28,426 bases of DNA from UBA9662 sp002729415 (GTDB taxonomy: Bacteria; Poribacteria; WGA-4E; UBA9662): assembly GCA_002729415.1 (NCBI GenBank), contig PBXZ01000177.1, positions 1 to 28,426 of the forward strand, in the 5' to 3' direction. Below are positions 1 to 8,330 of the stretch, in pieces (position 1 is the first letter of the stretch; the number at the start of each line of letters is the position of its first letter). Position numbers and translations under genes: made by a program. The notes under the pieces are model-generated. The model was not told where the DNA came from, made no database searches, and worked only from the letters and a program-made list of their open reading frames with translations.

Positions 1-579
1 CTCTATCCTCCCGAGAACATGGCCCTGGCGGAACGAATCGCGGACGGCCATGGCGCGGTCATCTCGGAATTTCCCATCGACACCAGGCCCGACACCCACA
101 CCTTTCCGCAACGCAACCGCATCGTGGCTGGATGGTGTGAGGGACTGCTGGTGGTCGAGTGTCCCTCCCGCTCCGGCTCCCTCATCACCGCCAACCTGGC
201 CGGAGACTACGGGAAGCATGTCTTTGCCATCCCCGGCGGGATCGACCGCCCCACTTCGGAAGGCTGCAACGAACTCATCCGCACCGGCGCCATCCTGGTC
301 ACGGACGGATCCCAGATCCTGGATGACCTCTCCCCGCTTCCTCTGGAAGCCCGGACTACCGCGCCCGTCCACGAACCCTTCGCCAACCCCGATCTGGCCC
401 GCCTCAGCGAGGACGAGAGCCAGGTCTTCTCCCAGCTGACCGGGGAAGAGCGCAGTATGGACCAGATCATCGAGGGTTCGGGGCTGCCTGCTTCCACGGT
501 CGCCGCCACCCTCCTCCGACTCGAAATGAGAAGCCTCGCCAAACAGCTCCCGGGCTCTTACTTCGTGAAATCGTCCTGA
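1..579 (+). CDS. dprA: DNA processing protein DprA, C-terminal part (5' truncated)
   Basis: This is the C-terminal part of DprA/Smf, the cytosolic protein that binds incoming single-stranded DNA during natural transformation and loads RecA on it. The reading frame is already open at base 1 (LYPPEN...), so the start lies outside the window. The Rossmann-like core signature is visible: a YPPEN-type motif, ISEFP, FPQRNRIVAG, VVECPSRSGSLITA, FAIPGG and then NELIRTGA, all as expected for the family. The last 60 or so residues (SEDESQVF to the end) look like the winged-helix domain (DprA_WH) found at the C-terminus of many DprA proteins. The gene ends at TGA 577-579, 261 bases before the topoisomerase. 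In many bacteria dprA is followed by topA; here a topoisomerase III-type gene takes that place. No damage is seen. Confidence 0.95.
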   Translation, partial: LYPPENMALAERIADGHGAVISEFPIDTRPDTHTFPQRNRIVAGWCEGLLVVECPSRSGSLITANLAGDYGKHVFAIPGGIDRPTSEGCNELIRTGAILVTDGSQILDDLSPLPLEARTTAPVHEPFANPDLARLSEDESQVFSQLTGEERSMDQIIEGSGLPASTVAATLLRLEMRSLAKQLPGSYFVKSS

Positions 580-755
580 ATTTCAAGGCTTGGGACAACC
601 CGCCTGAAGGCGCCATTCATCTTCCGGGGCCCTCTCCCACGGGACCGTTCCACTACTTACCCTCCGGTCCGTAAAGAGGCCCTCAGGGAGACTCTTCCCC
701 CAGTTTGCTGCCCTCCGGCTTCGCGGTCACAAGACCAGTGAAGACAACTTTTTTC

Positions 756-772
756 GGAACCCGTAGGGTTCC
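756..772. repeat. Perfect 7-bp inverted repeat between dprA and topB
   Basis: GGAACCC-GTA-GGGTTCC forms a perfect 7-bp stem with a 3-base loop. The stem can be lengthened by TTTC on the left pairing with GAAA on the right around one bulged T. It lies in the 261-base gap that separates dprA from topB, in which I see no gene. It could be a transcription terminator for dprA, but no T-tract follows on the plus strand. It could also be an operator or a dispersed hairpin repeat; I saw no second copy in the window. Confidence 0.4.
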
Positions 773-840
773 TGAAAGAGTATCTCCCGAAAAATTCCCC
801 TTTCCAAAACCACCTTCCGCCGCGTATGTGGCATCCCCGG

Positions 841-3438
841 ATGGCAAAAACTCTCATCATTGCGGAGAAACCCTCGGTCATGACCGACCTCTCGCGTGCC
901 CTCGCCAGGAAGCTCGACAAGTTCGAGAAGAAAGGGAAATCGCTCGATGCGAAATACTTCGAAAACGAGCAGGCCATCATCACCTCCGCGGTCGGCCACC
1001 TCGTCGAACTCAAGATGCCCACCGGGCCGAATGGAAAAAACCTGCCCTGGAAATTCGACGTCCTCCCTGCCATCCCCCGGACCTTCGAACTGCAGCCCAT
1101 CGAGAAAACAGAGGGCCGTCTCCGGCATGTCCTCAAGCAGGCTCGTCGCAAGGACGTCGATCTCATCGTGAACGCCTGCGATGCTGGCCGCGAGGGGGAA
1201 CTCATCTTCCAGTACATCCTCGACATCGGAGACATCGATAAACCGATCAAGCGCCTCTGGATGCAATCCATGACCACCGGGGCGATCCAGCAGGCCTGGG
1301 ACACCCTGCGCCGTGGAGAAGAAATGGACGACCTTGCCGATGCCGCCAAGTGTCGCTCCGAGTCCGACTGGCTGGTGGGCCTCAATTCCACCCGGGCCCT
1401 CACCTGCTTCCGCTCACGCCACGGCGGCTTCAACATCACCGCGGCCGGCCGGGTGCAGACCCCCACCCTCGCCATCCTCGCCAAACGCGAACGCGAAATC
1501 GCCGCCTTCAACCCCACTCCCTACGCCGAGGTCCACGCCGACTTCGGCGTCGAAGCCGGAGAATACGCCGGCAAGTGGATCGACCCCGCCTGGAAAAAGG
1601 ACGAGGGCAATCCCCACTCCCGCCGCGAGCGCATCTGGAACCTCGAGACCGCGAGAACCATCCACGGCCGCTGCCAGGGCAAGACCGGGACCGTCCACGA
1701 GGAAAAGAAACCCACCAGGCAGATCGCCCCCCAGCTCTACGACCTCACCACTCTCCAGCGCGAGGCTCCCTTCACCGCCAAGAACACCCTCGGCCTCGCC
1801 CAGACTCTCTATGAGAGGCACAAGATGCTGACCTACCCTCGGACCGATTCACGCTACCTCCCCGAGGACTACCTGGCCAACGTGATCCAGACCACCCGGG
1901 AACTCGCGAAATCCAGCCATCCTGTCGCCAAATGGGCCGCGGACTCCCTCGAGAACGATCGCATCAAGTTCCAGAAGCGGGTCTTCAACAATGCCAAGGT
2001 CTCCGACCACTTCGCCATCATCCCGACCGGTCGCGTCGTCAAGATCAATGAAGCCGAGGAGAAACTCTACGACATGGTCGTGAAACGCTTTATCGCGGTC
2101 TTCTTTCCGCATGCCGAATTCGAGGTCACCAAGCGTCTCACCACCATCAATCACTCCGAGCCGAGCACCATCATCATCCCCAGCTCCCCCGAGCCGGTGC
2201 AAAGCACCTCCGACACCTTTCAGACCGATGGCAAGATCCTCACCAACCCCGGCTGGCTCGCCGTCTACGGCCGTAGCGTCGGGGTCGCCGCCGGGAAGGA
2301 CGAACTCGTCCCCGTCAACGAAGGGGAAGATGCCGTCGTCCAGGAAGTCCAGCTGGAGGAAAAGGAAACCAATCCTCCCGCCCGCTTCACTGAGTCCACC
2401 CTCCTTTCCGCCATGGAGGGCGCCGGAAAACTCGTTGACGACGAGGAACTGCGCGAAGCCATGGCCGAACGCGGTCTCGGCACCCCTGCCACCCGCGCCG
2501 CCACCATCGAGGGCCTCCTCCGGCAGAAATACCTCGCCCGCGACGGCCGCGATCTCAACGTCACCGGCAAAGGACTCCGCCTGATCGAGCTTCTTGAGGA
2601 AATGGACATCAAACCCCTGACCTCTCCCTCCATGACGGGCGACTGGGAAGCCAAGCTACGCCAGATGGAGCACGGTCAACTCGATCGCGAGACCTTCATG
2701 AAGGAGATCGCGACCTTTACCGAGGATGTCGTGAACAAAGCCCGGTCCCATTACAACGAGGCCGTTTCCCGCTCCTTTCCGGCTCTTGAGTGCGCCTGCC
2801 CCGAGTGCGGTGCTCCCGATCTCAAGCAGACCGACGCCACCTACGAATGCAACGAACCGGAATGTAAATTCCGCATCTCGAAATACATCGCGGGCCGCCG
2901 CCTCAGCGAGGAGGAGGCCCGGGAGCTCTTTACCACCAAGTTTCTCGGACCACGCGACGGGTTCATCTCCCGCTTCAACAAACCCTTCGAGGCCGCCATC
3001 GAACTGGTCCAGGCCGTCAGCAGCACCGGCAAGAAAGGCCGCTTTAAGACCAACTTCGTCTTCGAGCAGGATGAACCGGAGGAGCTCTCCGAGGATCAGA
3101 TCGTGGCNCANNTCACCCACGAGGACGAACAGCACGACCTCTACGAGACCGACAAGAGCTACCTCGTCCCCTCCCTGAAGACCGGTAAGGAGCCCGAAGG
3201 CGTCAAGTTCTCGAAGACCATCCTCTCTGCCGAAATCCCCCGGGAAGCCGCCATCCGGATGCTCAACGGTGAGAAAAGTGAACTCCTCAAGGGATTCATC
3301 TCCAACCGGACCAAGCGCAAGTTCGACGCCTTCCTCCGCTACGACTTTGACCAGGGCCGCCCCATCTTCGAATTCCCCCCACGCAAGAAGGCCGCCAGCA
3401 AGAAGGCTGCCAAGAAAAAGGCCGCGCAGGAGGAATAA
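841..3438 (+). CDS. topB: DNA topoisomerase III-type (type IA) enzyme
   Basis: A type IA topoisomerase that passes DNA strands through a transient 5'-phosphotyrosine nick. The TOPRIM domain opens with LIIAEKPSV (glutamate 9) and carries DAGREGE at about 114-120, the acidic Mg-binding motif in the form typical of topoisomerase III rather than TopA. The catalytic tyrosine is Y332 in LTYPRTDSRY. A zinc-ribbon-like block follows at about C651, C653, C656, C670 and C675, and then a duplicated Topo-C-type segment. The protein ends in a Lys/Ala-rich tail (KKAASKKAAKKKAA), which probably binds DNA nonspecifically. I chose ATG 841 because the family N-terminus starts with MAKTLIIAEKP; ATG 826 would add five unlikely residues. 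Length is about 865 aa, in the range of TopB proteins with zinc extensions. A few N bases lie near 3108-3112. Confidence 0.93.
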   Translation: MAKTLIIAEKPSVMTDLSRALARKLDKFEKKGKSLDAKYFENEQAIITSAVGHLVELKMPTGPNGKNLPWKFDVLPAIPRTFELQPIEKTEGRLRHVLKQARRKDVDLIVNACDAGREGELIFQYILDIGDIDKPIKRLWMQSMTTGAIQQAWDTLRRGEEMDDLADAAKCRSESDWLVGLNSTRALTCFRSRHGGFNITAAGRVQTPTLAILAKREREIAAFNPTPYAEVHADFGVEAGEYAGKWIDPAWKKDEGNPHSRRERIWNLETARTIHGRCQGKTGTVHEEKKPTRQIAPQLYDLTTLQREAPFTAKNTLGLAQTLYERHKMLTYPRTDSRYLPEDYLANVIQTTRELAKSSHPVAKWAADSLENDRIKFQKRVFNNAKVSDHFAIIPTGRVVKINEAEEKLYDMVVKRFIAVFFPHAEFEVTKRLTTINHSEPSTIIIPSSPEPVQSTSDTFQTDGKILTNPGWLAVYGRSVGVAAGKDELVPVNEGEDAVVQEVQLEEKETNPPARFTESTLLSAMEGAGKLVDDEELREAMAERGLGTPATRAATIEGLLRQKYLARDGRDLNVTGKGLRLIELLEEMDIKPLTSPSMTGDWEAKLRQMEHGQLDRETFMKEIATFTEDVVNKARSHYNEAVSRSFPALECACPECGAPDLKQTDATYECNEPECKFRISKYIAGRRLSEEEARELFTTKFLGPRDGFISRFNKPFEAAIELVQAVSSTGKKGRFKTNFVFEQDEPEELSEDQIVXXXTHEDEQHDLYETDKSYLVPSLKTGKEPEGVKFSKTILSAEIPREAAIRMLNGEKSELLKGFISNRTKRKFDAFLRYDFDQGRPIFEFPPRKKAASKKAAKKKAAQEE

Positions 3439-3447
3439 GGCTCTGAC

Positions 3448-3612
3448 GTGGCTGATGACCCTCAACAGCCGCCTTTGAACCCACCAGCAACTCCCGCAAG
3501 TTCACCCTTGCGAGGTGGTCCCGGTCCGGGTGCTCCTGCGCTCACAACAGGATCCGGCCGTCCAGGCAAACCAGTCCCACTGGACACTCGACTCCCGGGG
3601 GAATGCCCTTAG
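3448..3612 (+). CDS. Possible 54-aa proline-rich protein, or interrupted N-terminal extension of the M50 protease
   Basis: A GTG-started frame of 54 codons encodes MADDPQQPP... and is very rich in Pro, Gly and Ala. Two purine-rich sites precede it: AGGAGG at 3428-3433, and AAGG at 3437-3440, 7 bases before the GTG. It starts 9 bases after the topB stop and ends at TAG 3610-3612, 9 bases before the GTG of the M50 protease, in the same frame as that gene. It may be a genuine small gene, or a disordered proline-rich N-terminus of the protease cut off by a stop codon (real or a sequence error). I recognise no family, and composition alone is weak evidence in GC-rich DNA. Confidence 0.4.
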   Translation: MADDPQQPPLNPPATPASSPLRGGPGPGAPALTTGSGRPGKPVPLDTRLPGECP

Positions 3613-3621
3613 TCTCCTCCC

Positions 3622-4269
3622 GTGCTCCGCTTCCGTCTCTTCGGATTCCCCGTCACGGTGGAACCNTGGCACTGGCTCATCCTCGCCTTCATTGGAGGTG
3701 CTCTGCACATTCAGGAACGCGAGGACATTCTCAGAGTCATGCTGTTCATGATGGCGGGTTTCGCTTCCATCCTCATCCACGAACTGGGACACGCCCTCAT
3801 GAGCCGGCTCTTCGGGTGCCGGCACGTCGCCATTGTCCTCCATGGCCTCGGTGGGGCCGCCATCTCCCAGGGTGCCAACTTCACCCGGAGTCAGCAGATC
3901 TTCGTCAGTGCGGCAGGTCCGGCCCTCCAGGCCTGCTGTGGCGGAGCGTCCCTTGTCCTGCTCCTGCTCCTGCCGCGCAGCTTCGACGGCCCGGCCGCCA
4001 GCCTTCTGTATGCCTTCGTATGGGTGAGCCTGTTCTGGGCTCTCATCAATCTCATCCCGGTCCATCCCCTGGACGGGGGGCAGATCCTCCGGGAAGCCCT
4101 CGGTCCCCGTCGCATTCAGCTCACCCTCAAGATCAGCATCGTCGTGGCGGTGGTCGTCGGGGTGCTGATGTTTCTCCTGACCAGGAGCCTCCTCTTCCCC
4201 ATCGTGCTCGGCTTCACCGCCTGGCAGAACTACAAGATGCTACGCGCCAGTGAGCAGCGCGGCTGGTAA
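3622..4269 (+). CDS. M50-family (site-2 protease-like) membrane metalloprotease
   Basis: A small intramembrane zinc metalloprotease of the M50 family, about 215 aa and hydrophobic throughout with several membrane segments. The zinc motif HExxH is seen as HELGH (H53, E54, H57) inside a membrane helix. The second conserved motif, NLIPVHPLDGGQ, supplies the third zinc ligand at D151. The N-terminus (RLFGFPVTVE.WHW) is the usual start of stand-alone M50 proteins. Such enzymes cut membrane-embedded substrates, for example anti-sigma factors, but nothing here names the substrate. There is no PDZ or CBS domain. The start is GTG 3622; an in-frame proline-rich frame lies immediately upstream behind a TAG codon. 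The gene is convergent with the TauE/SafE-like gene, with 11 bases between the stops. Confidence 0.85.
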   Translation: MLRFRLFGFPVTVEXWHWLILAFIGGALHIQEREDILRVMLFMMAGFASILIHELGHALMSRLFGCRHVAIVLHGLGGAAISQGANFTRSQQIFVSAAGPALQACCGGASLVLLLLLPRSFDGPAASLLYAFVWVSLFWALINLIPVHPLDGGQILREALGPRRIQLTLKISIVVAVVVGVLMFLLTRSLLFPIVLGFTAWQNYKMLRASEQRGW

Positions 4270-4280
4270 AGGACCTCATT

Positions 4281-5024
4281 CTAGAAGAAGACGAGCCGTC
4301 CCCCGGCAATCAGGGCAAAGATAATCACGAGCCACTCAAAGAGCCGTTGCGAGACGGCATGGACGAGGTGCCGTCCGAGGTAGATCCCCAGCAGGATGAC
4401 CGGCACGAGCTTGAGGTTGAAGAGGAGACTCTCCCCGTTGATGAAGCTCATCCCACCGAGGAAGGGAACCTTCAGGATATTGACGAGAAGGAAGAAGCGC
4501 GCTCCCACCCCGATGAGCTCCAGTTTTTCAAAGCGGCGGGAAAGGAGATAGAGTTGGAAGATCGGTCCCGCCGCATTGGCCACCATGGTGGCNNTNCCCG
4601 CTGCGAANCCCGCCNCGTNNCCNGCCGACCGGGAGTGGGCCAGGCGCTCAAANCCTTCCTGCCCGATGCGCCGGAANAGCTGCATNCCGACCATGGCCAG
4701 GATAATGCTCCCGATAATGAAGCGGGCCGANTCTNCCGGCATCCAGTCGAGGAAGAANTAGCCCGCCCCACANCCCAGGAGAGTGGGCGGGAGNAGCTTC
4801 CACACCGGNGCCCAGGAGGCGTACCTGCGGAAGAAGGGGTAGACCGAGATNTCGGCAAGGATCAGCATGGGNAGCAGGATTCCCACCGAGGGCTTCCCGA
4901 AGAGGTCCNCCATGATGGAGACCGCCANCAGGCCGATNCCNCCGAANCCNGTCTTGGAAACNCCCACCGCCAGCGCGGCCACGATNGCCCAGGCCCAACC
5001 GGCAGCCGANAACTCAATCTCCAT
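4281..5024 (-). CDS. TauE/SafE (TSUP) family membrane protein, probable anion exporter
   Basis: A polytopic membrane protein of about 247 aa resembling the sulfite exporter TauE/SafE (TSUP, DUF81) family. It has seven or eight hydrophobic stretches, including a glycine/alanine-rich first helix (SAAGWAW.IVAALAV), KPSVGIL after the first loop, a central R/F-rich loop (MQ.FRRIGQE), and a C-terminal NLKLVPVILLGIYLGRHLV block. The last of these matches the second conserved repeat of TSUP proteins (P...LG...G). The family moves sulfite, sulfonates or other organic anions; the substrate cannot be read here. The ATG at 5022-5024 (MEIE...) is preferred over a longer start because it begins just before the first membrane helix. 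Many N bases at 4590-5000 blur the middle of the protein. It is divergent from argG. Confidence 0.72.
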   Translation of the reverse strand: MEIEXSAAGWAWXIVAALAVXVSKXXFXXIGLXAVSIMXDLFGKPSVGILXPMLILAXISVYPFFRRYASWXPVWKXLPPTLLXCGAGXFFLDWMPXXSARFIIGSIILAMVXMQXFRRIGQEXFERLAHSRSXXXXAXFAAXXATMVANAAGPIFQLYLLSRRFEKLELIGVGARFFLLVNILKVPFLGGMSFINGESLLFNLKLVPVILLGIYLGRHLVHAVSQRLFEWLVIIFALIAGGRLVFF

Positions 5025-5146
5025 GCGNGGCCNATTGTGNCCACNNNGCCTTNNGNGACAAGCCCACCCNGNCCAATTCNCNNNCATTCTCCAATCNGCA
5101 ATCTTGGTTCTGGACTCTGCGCCCTCTCCTCTTAACTTCCGCGACC

Positions 5147-6430
5147 ATGAAAATCGTCGTCGCCTATTCCGGAGGANTGGACACCTCCGTNCTGCTCACC
5201 TGGCTCAAGGAGACCTACNGNGCGGACGTCATCGCCTNCTGCGCGGACGTCGGCCAGGGGGACGANNTGGACGGACTCGAGGAAAAGGCCCTCAACACCG
5301 GGGCCAGCAAGTGCTTCATCGGCGACATGCGGGAGGAATTCGCCCGCGACTTCATCTTTCCCATGTTCCAGGCCAACGCGNTCTACGAGGGCCGCTACCT
5401 CCTGGGCACCTCCATTGCCCGTCCCTGCATCGCCAAGGGCATGCTCGAGATCGCCCTCCAGGAAGGAGCTGACGCCATCGCGCACGGTGCCACCGGNAAG
5501 GGCAACGACCAGGTCCGCTTTGAACTGAGCGCCGCCAGCCTCGCNCCCCAGGTGGAAGTCATCGCTCCNTGGCGNCAGGAGCGCTTCCGCGAGCAGTTNC
5601 CCGGCCGCAGCGAAATGATCGCCTACGCCGAGNCCCACGANATCCCGATCCAGGCCTCCCTCAAGAAACCCTACTCCATGGACCGCAACCTCCTGCACAT
5701 CTCCTTNGAGGCGGGAATGCTGGAAGANCCCTGGTACGATGGAACCACCGAGGCGGACCGCGACATGTACGTCCTCTCCGTTTCCCCCGAGGANGCNCCC
5801 GACCANNCGNACTACNTCCANCTCCTCTTCGAGAAGGGNAATGCCATCGGCTTCCAGNGNGANGGACAGGACGANCTCCTCGCCGGCCTGGAGGACNTCA
5901 CGGNGGAAGGNGAACGCGANGGCTACGCCCTCCTCTCGCCCTACGGCATNATGCGCGTGCTCAACACCCTGGGAGGNCAACATGGNATCGGCCGGGTNGA
6001 CATCGTGGAAAACCGCTTCGTGGGCATGAAGTCCCGCGGNATCTANGAGACCCCCGGNGGCACCATCCTGCTGGCNGCCCACCGCGACCTCGANACNCTC
6101 ACCATGGACCGCGAGGCCATGCAGATCCGCGACAGNCTCATTCCNAAGTATGCNCAACTGGTCTACAATGGCTTCTGGTTCGCCCCNGANCGCCTTGCCC
6201 TGCAGGCCCTGNTGACCGANACCCAGCAGACCGTGACCGGCGAAGTGCGNCTCAAGCTCTACAAGGGCAACGTCATGAANGCGGGACGNCGCTCTCCNCT
6301 CTCGCTCTACNGCGAGGACGTGGCCACCATGGAGGGTGGCGCCGAGCACGCCTACAACCAGGACGACGCCACCGGCTTCATCTCCCTCAATGCCCTGCGC
6401 CTGAAGGCGAACGCNCGNCAGGAAAAGTAA
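5147..6430 (+). CDS. argG: Argininosuccinate synthase
   Basis: Cytosolic enzyme that joins citrulline and aspartate using ATP to make argininosuccinate, the penultimate step of arginine synthesis. The N-terminal PP-loop AYSGG.DTS (residues 6-14) binds ATP, and HGATGKGNDQVRFE (from H113) is the family signature around the ATP and citrulline sites. SMDRNLLHIS and the downstream FVGMKSR and KLYKGNV segments also fit ArgG. The protein has 427 codons, slightly longer than the usual 400 or so. ATG 5147 places the PP-loop at its normal distance from the N-terminus. Around 50 N bases are scattered through the gene but the frame never breaks. No other arginine gene is nearby, so it appears to be transcribed alone. 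It converges with the sugar ABC ATPase, with 64 bases between them. Confidence 0.95.
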   Translation: MKIVVAYSGGXDTSXLLTWLKETYXADVIAXCADVGQGDXXDGLEEKALNTGASKCFIGDMREEFARDFIFPMFQANAXYEGRYLLGTSIARPCIAKGMLEIALQEGADAIAHGATXKGNDQVRFELSAASLXPQVEVIAXWXQERFREQXPGRSEMIAYAEXHXIPIQASLKKPYSMDRNLLHISXEAGMLEXPWYDGTTEADRDMYVLSVSPEXXPDXXXYXXLLFEKXNAIGFQXXGQDXLLAGLEDXTXEXERXGYALLSPYGXMRVLNTLGXQHXIGRXDIVENRFVGMKSRXIXETPXGTILLXAHRDLXXLTMDREAMQIRDXLIXKYXQLVYNGFWFAXXRLALQALXTXTQQTVTGEVXLKLYKGNVMXAGXRSXLSLYXEDVATMEGGAEHAYNQDDATGFISLNALRLKANXXQEK

Positions 6431-6431
6431 C

Positions 6432-6448
6432 AAGGGNCATCAACCCTT
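6432..6448. terminator. Weak hairpin between convergent argG and ABC ATPase genes
   Basis: AAGGG (6432-6436) and CCCTT (6444-6448) can pair around a 7-base loop directly after the argG stop. No T-tract follows, so it would be a weak or factor-dependent terminator at best. Confidence 0.2.
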
Positions 6449-6494
6449 CCCGGGATGACGGAGTCCAGCCGGCCTCCGGNGCNCCTGGCNCCTG

Positions 6495-8000
6495 TCAGGC
6501 CACCGCCAGGTTCATGATATCCTCCTGGGTGGCGCCCTTCACGTCGGTGATCTCACCGGTCACCCGTCCCTCGTGCATGACGAGNANGCGGTCGGCCATC
6601 CCGAGAACCTCGGGCAATTCCGAGCTGATCATGATGATGGCCTTNCCCTGGGCNGCCAGTTCCTGGATGAGCAGGTAGATCTCGTATTTCGCACCCACAT
6701 CAATACCCCGGGTGGGCTCGTCGAAGATGATGACCTCGCAGTTCCGTTGCAGCCACTTGGCGAGCACCACCTTCTGCTGATTCCCGCCCGAGAGATTCTG
6801 CGCCAGCTCCTCCTGATGCGGAATCTTGATCCGGAGTGAATCGACGAAGCTCCCGAATCCCCTGCGCTCGCTCCGACTGTTCACGAACCCGCCGCGGGTG
6901 AATTGGTCGAGATTGGGCAGCCCGAAATTCTCCCGGACCGAGTGGATGAGGACCAGTCCCTGGCTCTTGCGATCCTCGGTGAGCAGGCCGATCCCGGCCC
7001 TGATGGCATGGCGCGGGCTGGGCAGGTGAAGCGGCCGCCCATCGAGGGTGATCGAGCCCCCGTCCGGTCGATCCGCCCCGAAGAGCAGGCGCACCGTTTC
7101 GGTCCGCCCCGCTCCCACCAGACCGGTCACAGCCAGGATCTCCCCTGCCCTGACCGAGAACGACACATCCTTCACCACGGAGCCACGCCTCAAGCCGGTC
7201 ACCACCAGGCGCTCCTCCCCGAGCTGGGGAGTGTGAACCGGAAACTCATTTTCCAGTTTGCGGCCCACCATCAACTCGATGAGGGCTTCCCGGTCGAGCT
7301 CGCCGGCCGTCCTCGTTCCCACATGTTCGCCGTCCCGCAGGACCATGATGCGATCCGCAATCTGATGGACCTCCTCCAGCCGGTGGCTGATATAGATGAT
7401 GCCCAGTCCCTGGTCCCGCAGTTCACGCACAATTTCAAGCAGACGCTCCACTTCCTGGGGAGTGAGAGTCGCGCTCGGCTCATCCATCACCAGGATCCGC
7501 GCATCCTGTGAGAGGGCCTTGGCGATCTCAACCACCTGCTGCTGCGCCACGGTCATGTCGGCACAGCGCCACTCCGGGTCGATCACCGTCCCGAGACGCT
7601 CGAAGAGTTTCAGGGCCTGACGACGCTCTTCCCGCACATCGATGAATCCCCCTTTCGCTTTCTCCCGCCCCAGGAAGATGTTTTCGCGAACGCTGAGATG
7701 AGGCACCAGGTTGAACTCCTGGTAAATGATTCCGATCCCGGCGGCCTGGCTCATGTGCGGCGTGGAGAGATCCGCCGGCTCGCCCTTCACCACTACGCTC
7801 CCCGCCGTCGGGGCGTGGGCGCCCCCGAGAATCTTGATCAGGGTGCTCTTGCCAGCTCCATTTTCTCCCAGCAGGGCGAGAACCTCGCCGGGTTGAAGAG
7901 TCAAATCCACTCCCCTCAGGGCCTGGACCCCGGGAAATGATTTGTCGATCCCCCGCATCTCGAGGAGCGGAGAGGAGTCGGACGGAGACGCACTTCCCAT
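6495..8000 (-). CDS. Sugar ABC transporter ATPase with two nucleotide-binding domains (RbsA type)
   Basis: The ATPase of a carbohydrate-uptake ABC transporter (CUT2 family; RbsA, MglA and XylG type), made of two fused ATP-binding domains in 501 aa, the same length as E. coli RbsA. Domain 1 has Walker A GENGAGKST (about 45-53), the Q-loop IYQEFN, the divergent signature MTVAQQQ (about 149-155), and Walker B ILVMDEPS (D173, E174). Domain 2 has the usual altered Walker A (GLVGAGRTE) with an intact LSGGNQQKV signature and IIFDEPTRGID. The start is ATG 7998-8000, since homologues begin about ten residues before the L.M.GI.KSFPGV motif; upstream in-frame codons do not look like this family. There is no permease or complete binding protein on either side, so it is an orphan. 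The substrate cannot be told. Confidence 0.9.
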   Translation of the reverse strand: MGSASPSDSSPLLEMRGIDKSFPGVQALRGVDLTLQPGEVLALLGENGAGKSTLIKILGGAHAPTAGSVVVKGEPADLSTPHMSQAAGIGIIYQEFNLVPHLSVRENIFLGREKAKGGFIDVREERRQALKLFERLGTVIDPEWRCADMTVAQQQVVEIAKALSQDARILVMDEPSATLTPQEVERLLEIVRELRDQGLGIIYISHRLEEVHQIADRIMVLRDGEHVGTRTAGELDREALIELMVGRKLENEFPVHTPQLGEERLVVTGLRRGSVVKDVSFSVRAGEILAVTGLVGAGRTETVRLLFGADRPDGGSITLDGRPLHLPSPRHAIRAGIGLLTEDRKSQGLVLIHSVRENFGLPNLDQFTRGGFVNSRSERRGFGSFVDSLRIKIPHQEELAQNLSGGNQQKVVLAKWLQRNCEVIIFDEPTRGIDVGAKYEIYLLIQELXAQXKAIIMISSELPEVLGMADRXLVMHEGRVTGEITDVKGATQEDIMNLAVA

Positions 8001-8010
8001 CGATTTCAGA

Positions 8011-8130
8011 TCACCCGGCCTTGGCCTTCTTCCACAGGGCCGGATCTTTCCCGGCATCAGCCTCCTTGTAAAGGGTAGCCGGAACCCGGGCATCCGTCCT
8101 CTTTCCAACCGGCCCCCCCTGAACGCGCAC
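8011..8130 (-). pseudogene. Possible 3' remnant of a sugar-binding protein gene
   Basis: Directly upstream of the ABC ATPase, in another frame, a short stretch reads RVPATLYKEADAGKDPALW and ends KKAKAG at TGA 8011-8013, just 10 bases before the ATPase start. Its style is that of the C-terminus of CUT2 periplasmic binding proteins (a TLY..ADA..DP pattern), and a binding-protein gene is exactly what normally precedes this ATPase. Upstream of about 8130 the frame stops looking coding, and an in-frame stop lies at 8218-8220. The gene thus appears truncated, possibly by deletion. The assignment rests on one short peptide and on position; it could instead be a chance frame. Confidence 0.3.
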
Positions 8131-8330
8131 CCTGGTTTTGCTCCACCACGCGCTCTTCTCAGGGCCTCCAGTCCCAAGATGAGAAGCAGGGCCAAGGGAT
8201 CGCGAAGGCCAGATAAATCACAGAAACGCCTGATACGGGTGGATGTTCAACAGGCCCTCTTCTCCCGTTAATCCCTTATTTCATGGGCATTCCATGGATT
8301 TCTGTAACTTTACCAAAAATTACGGGATAT

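Noticed and set aside
5132..6433. A 433-codon open frame antisense to argG
   Set aside because: It mirrors argG base for base, has no protein family signature, and long antisense frames are common in GC-rich genes with strong third-position GC.
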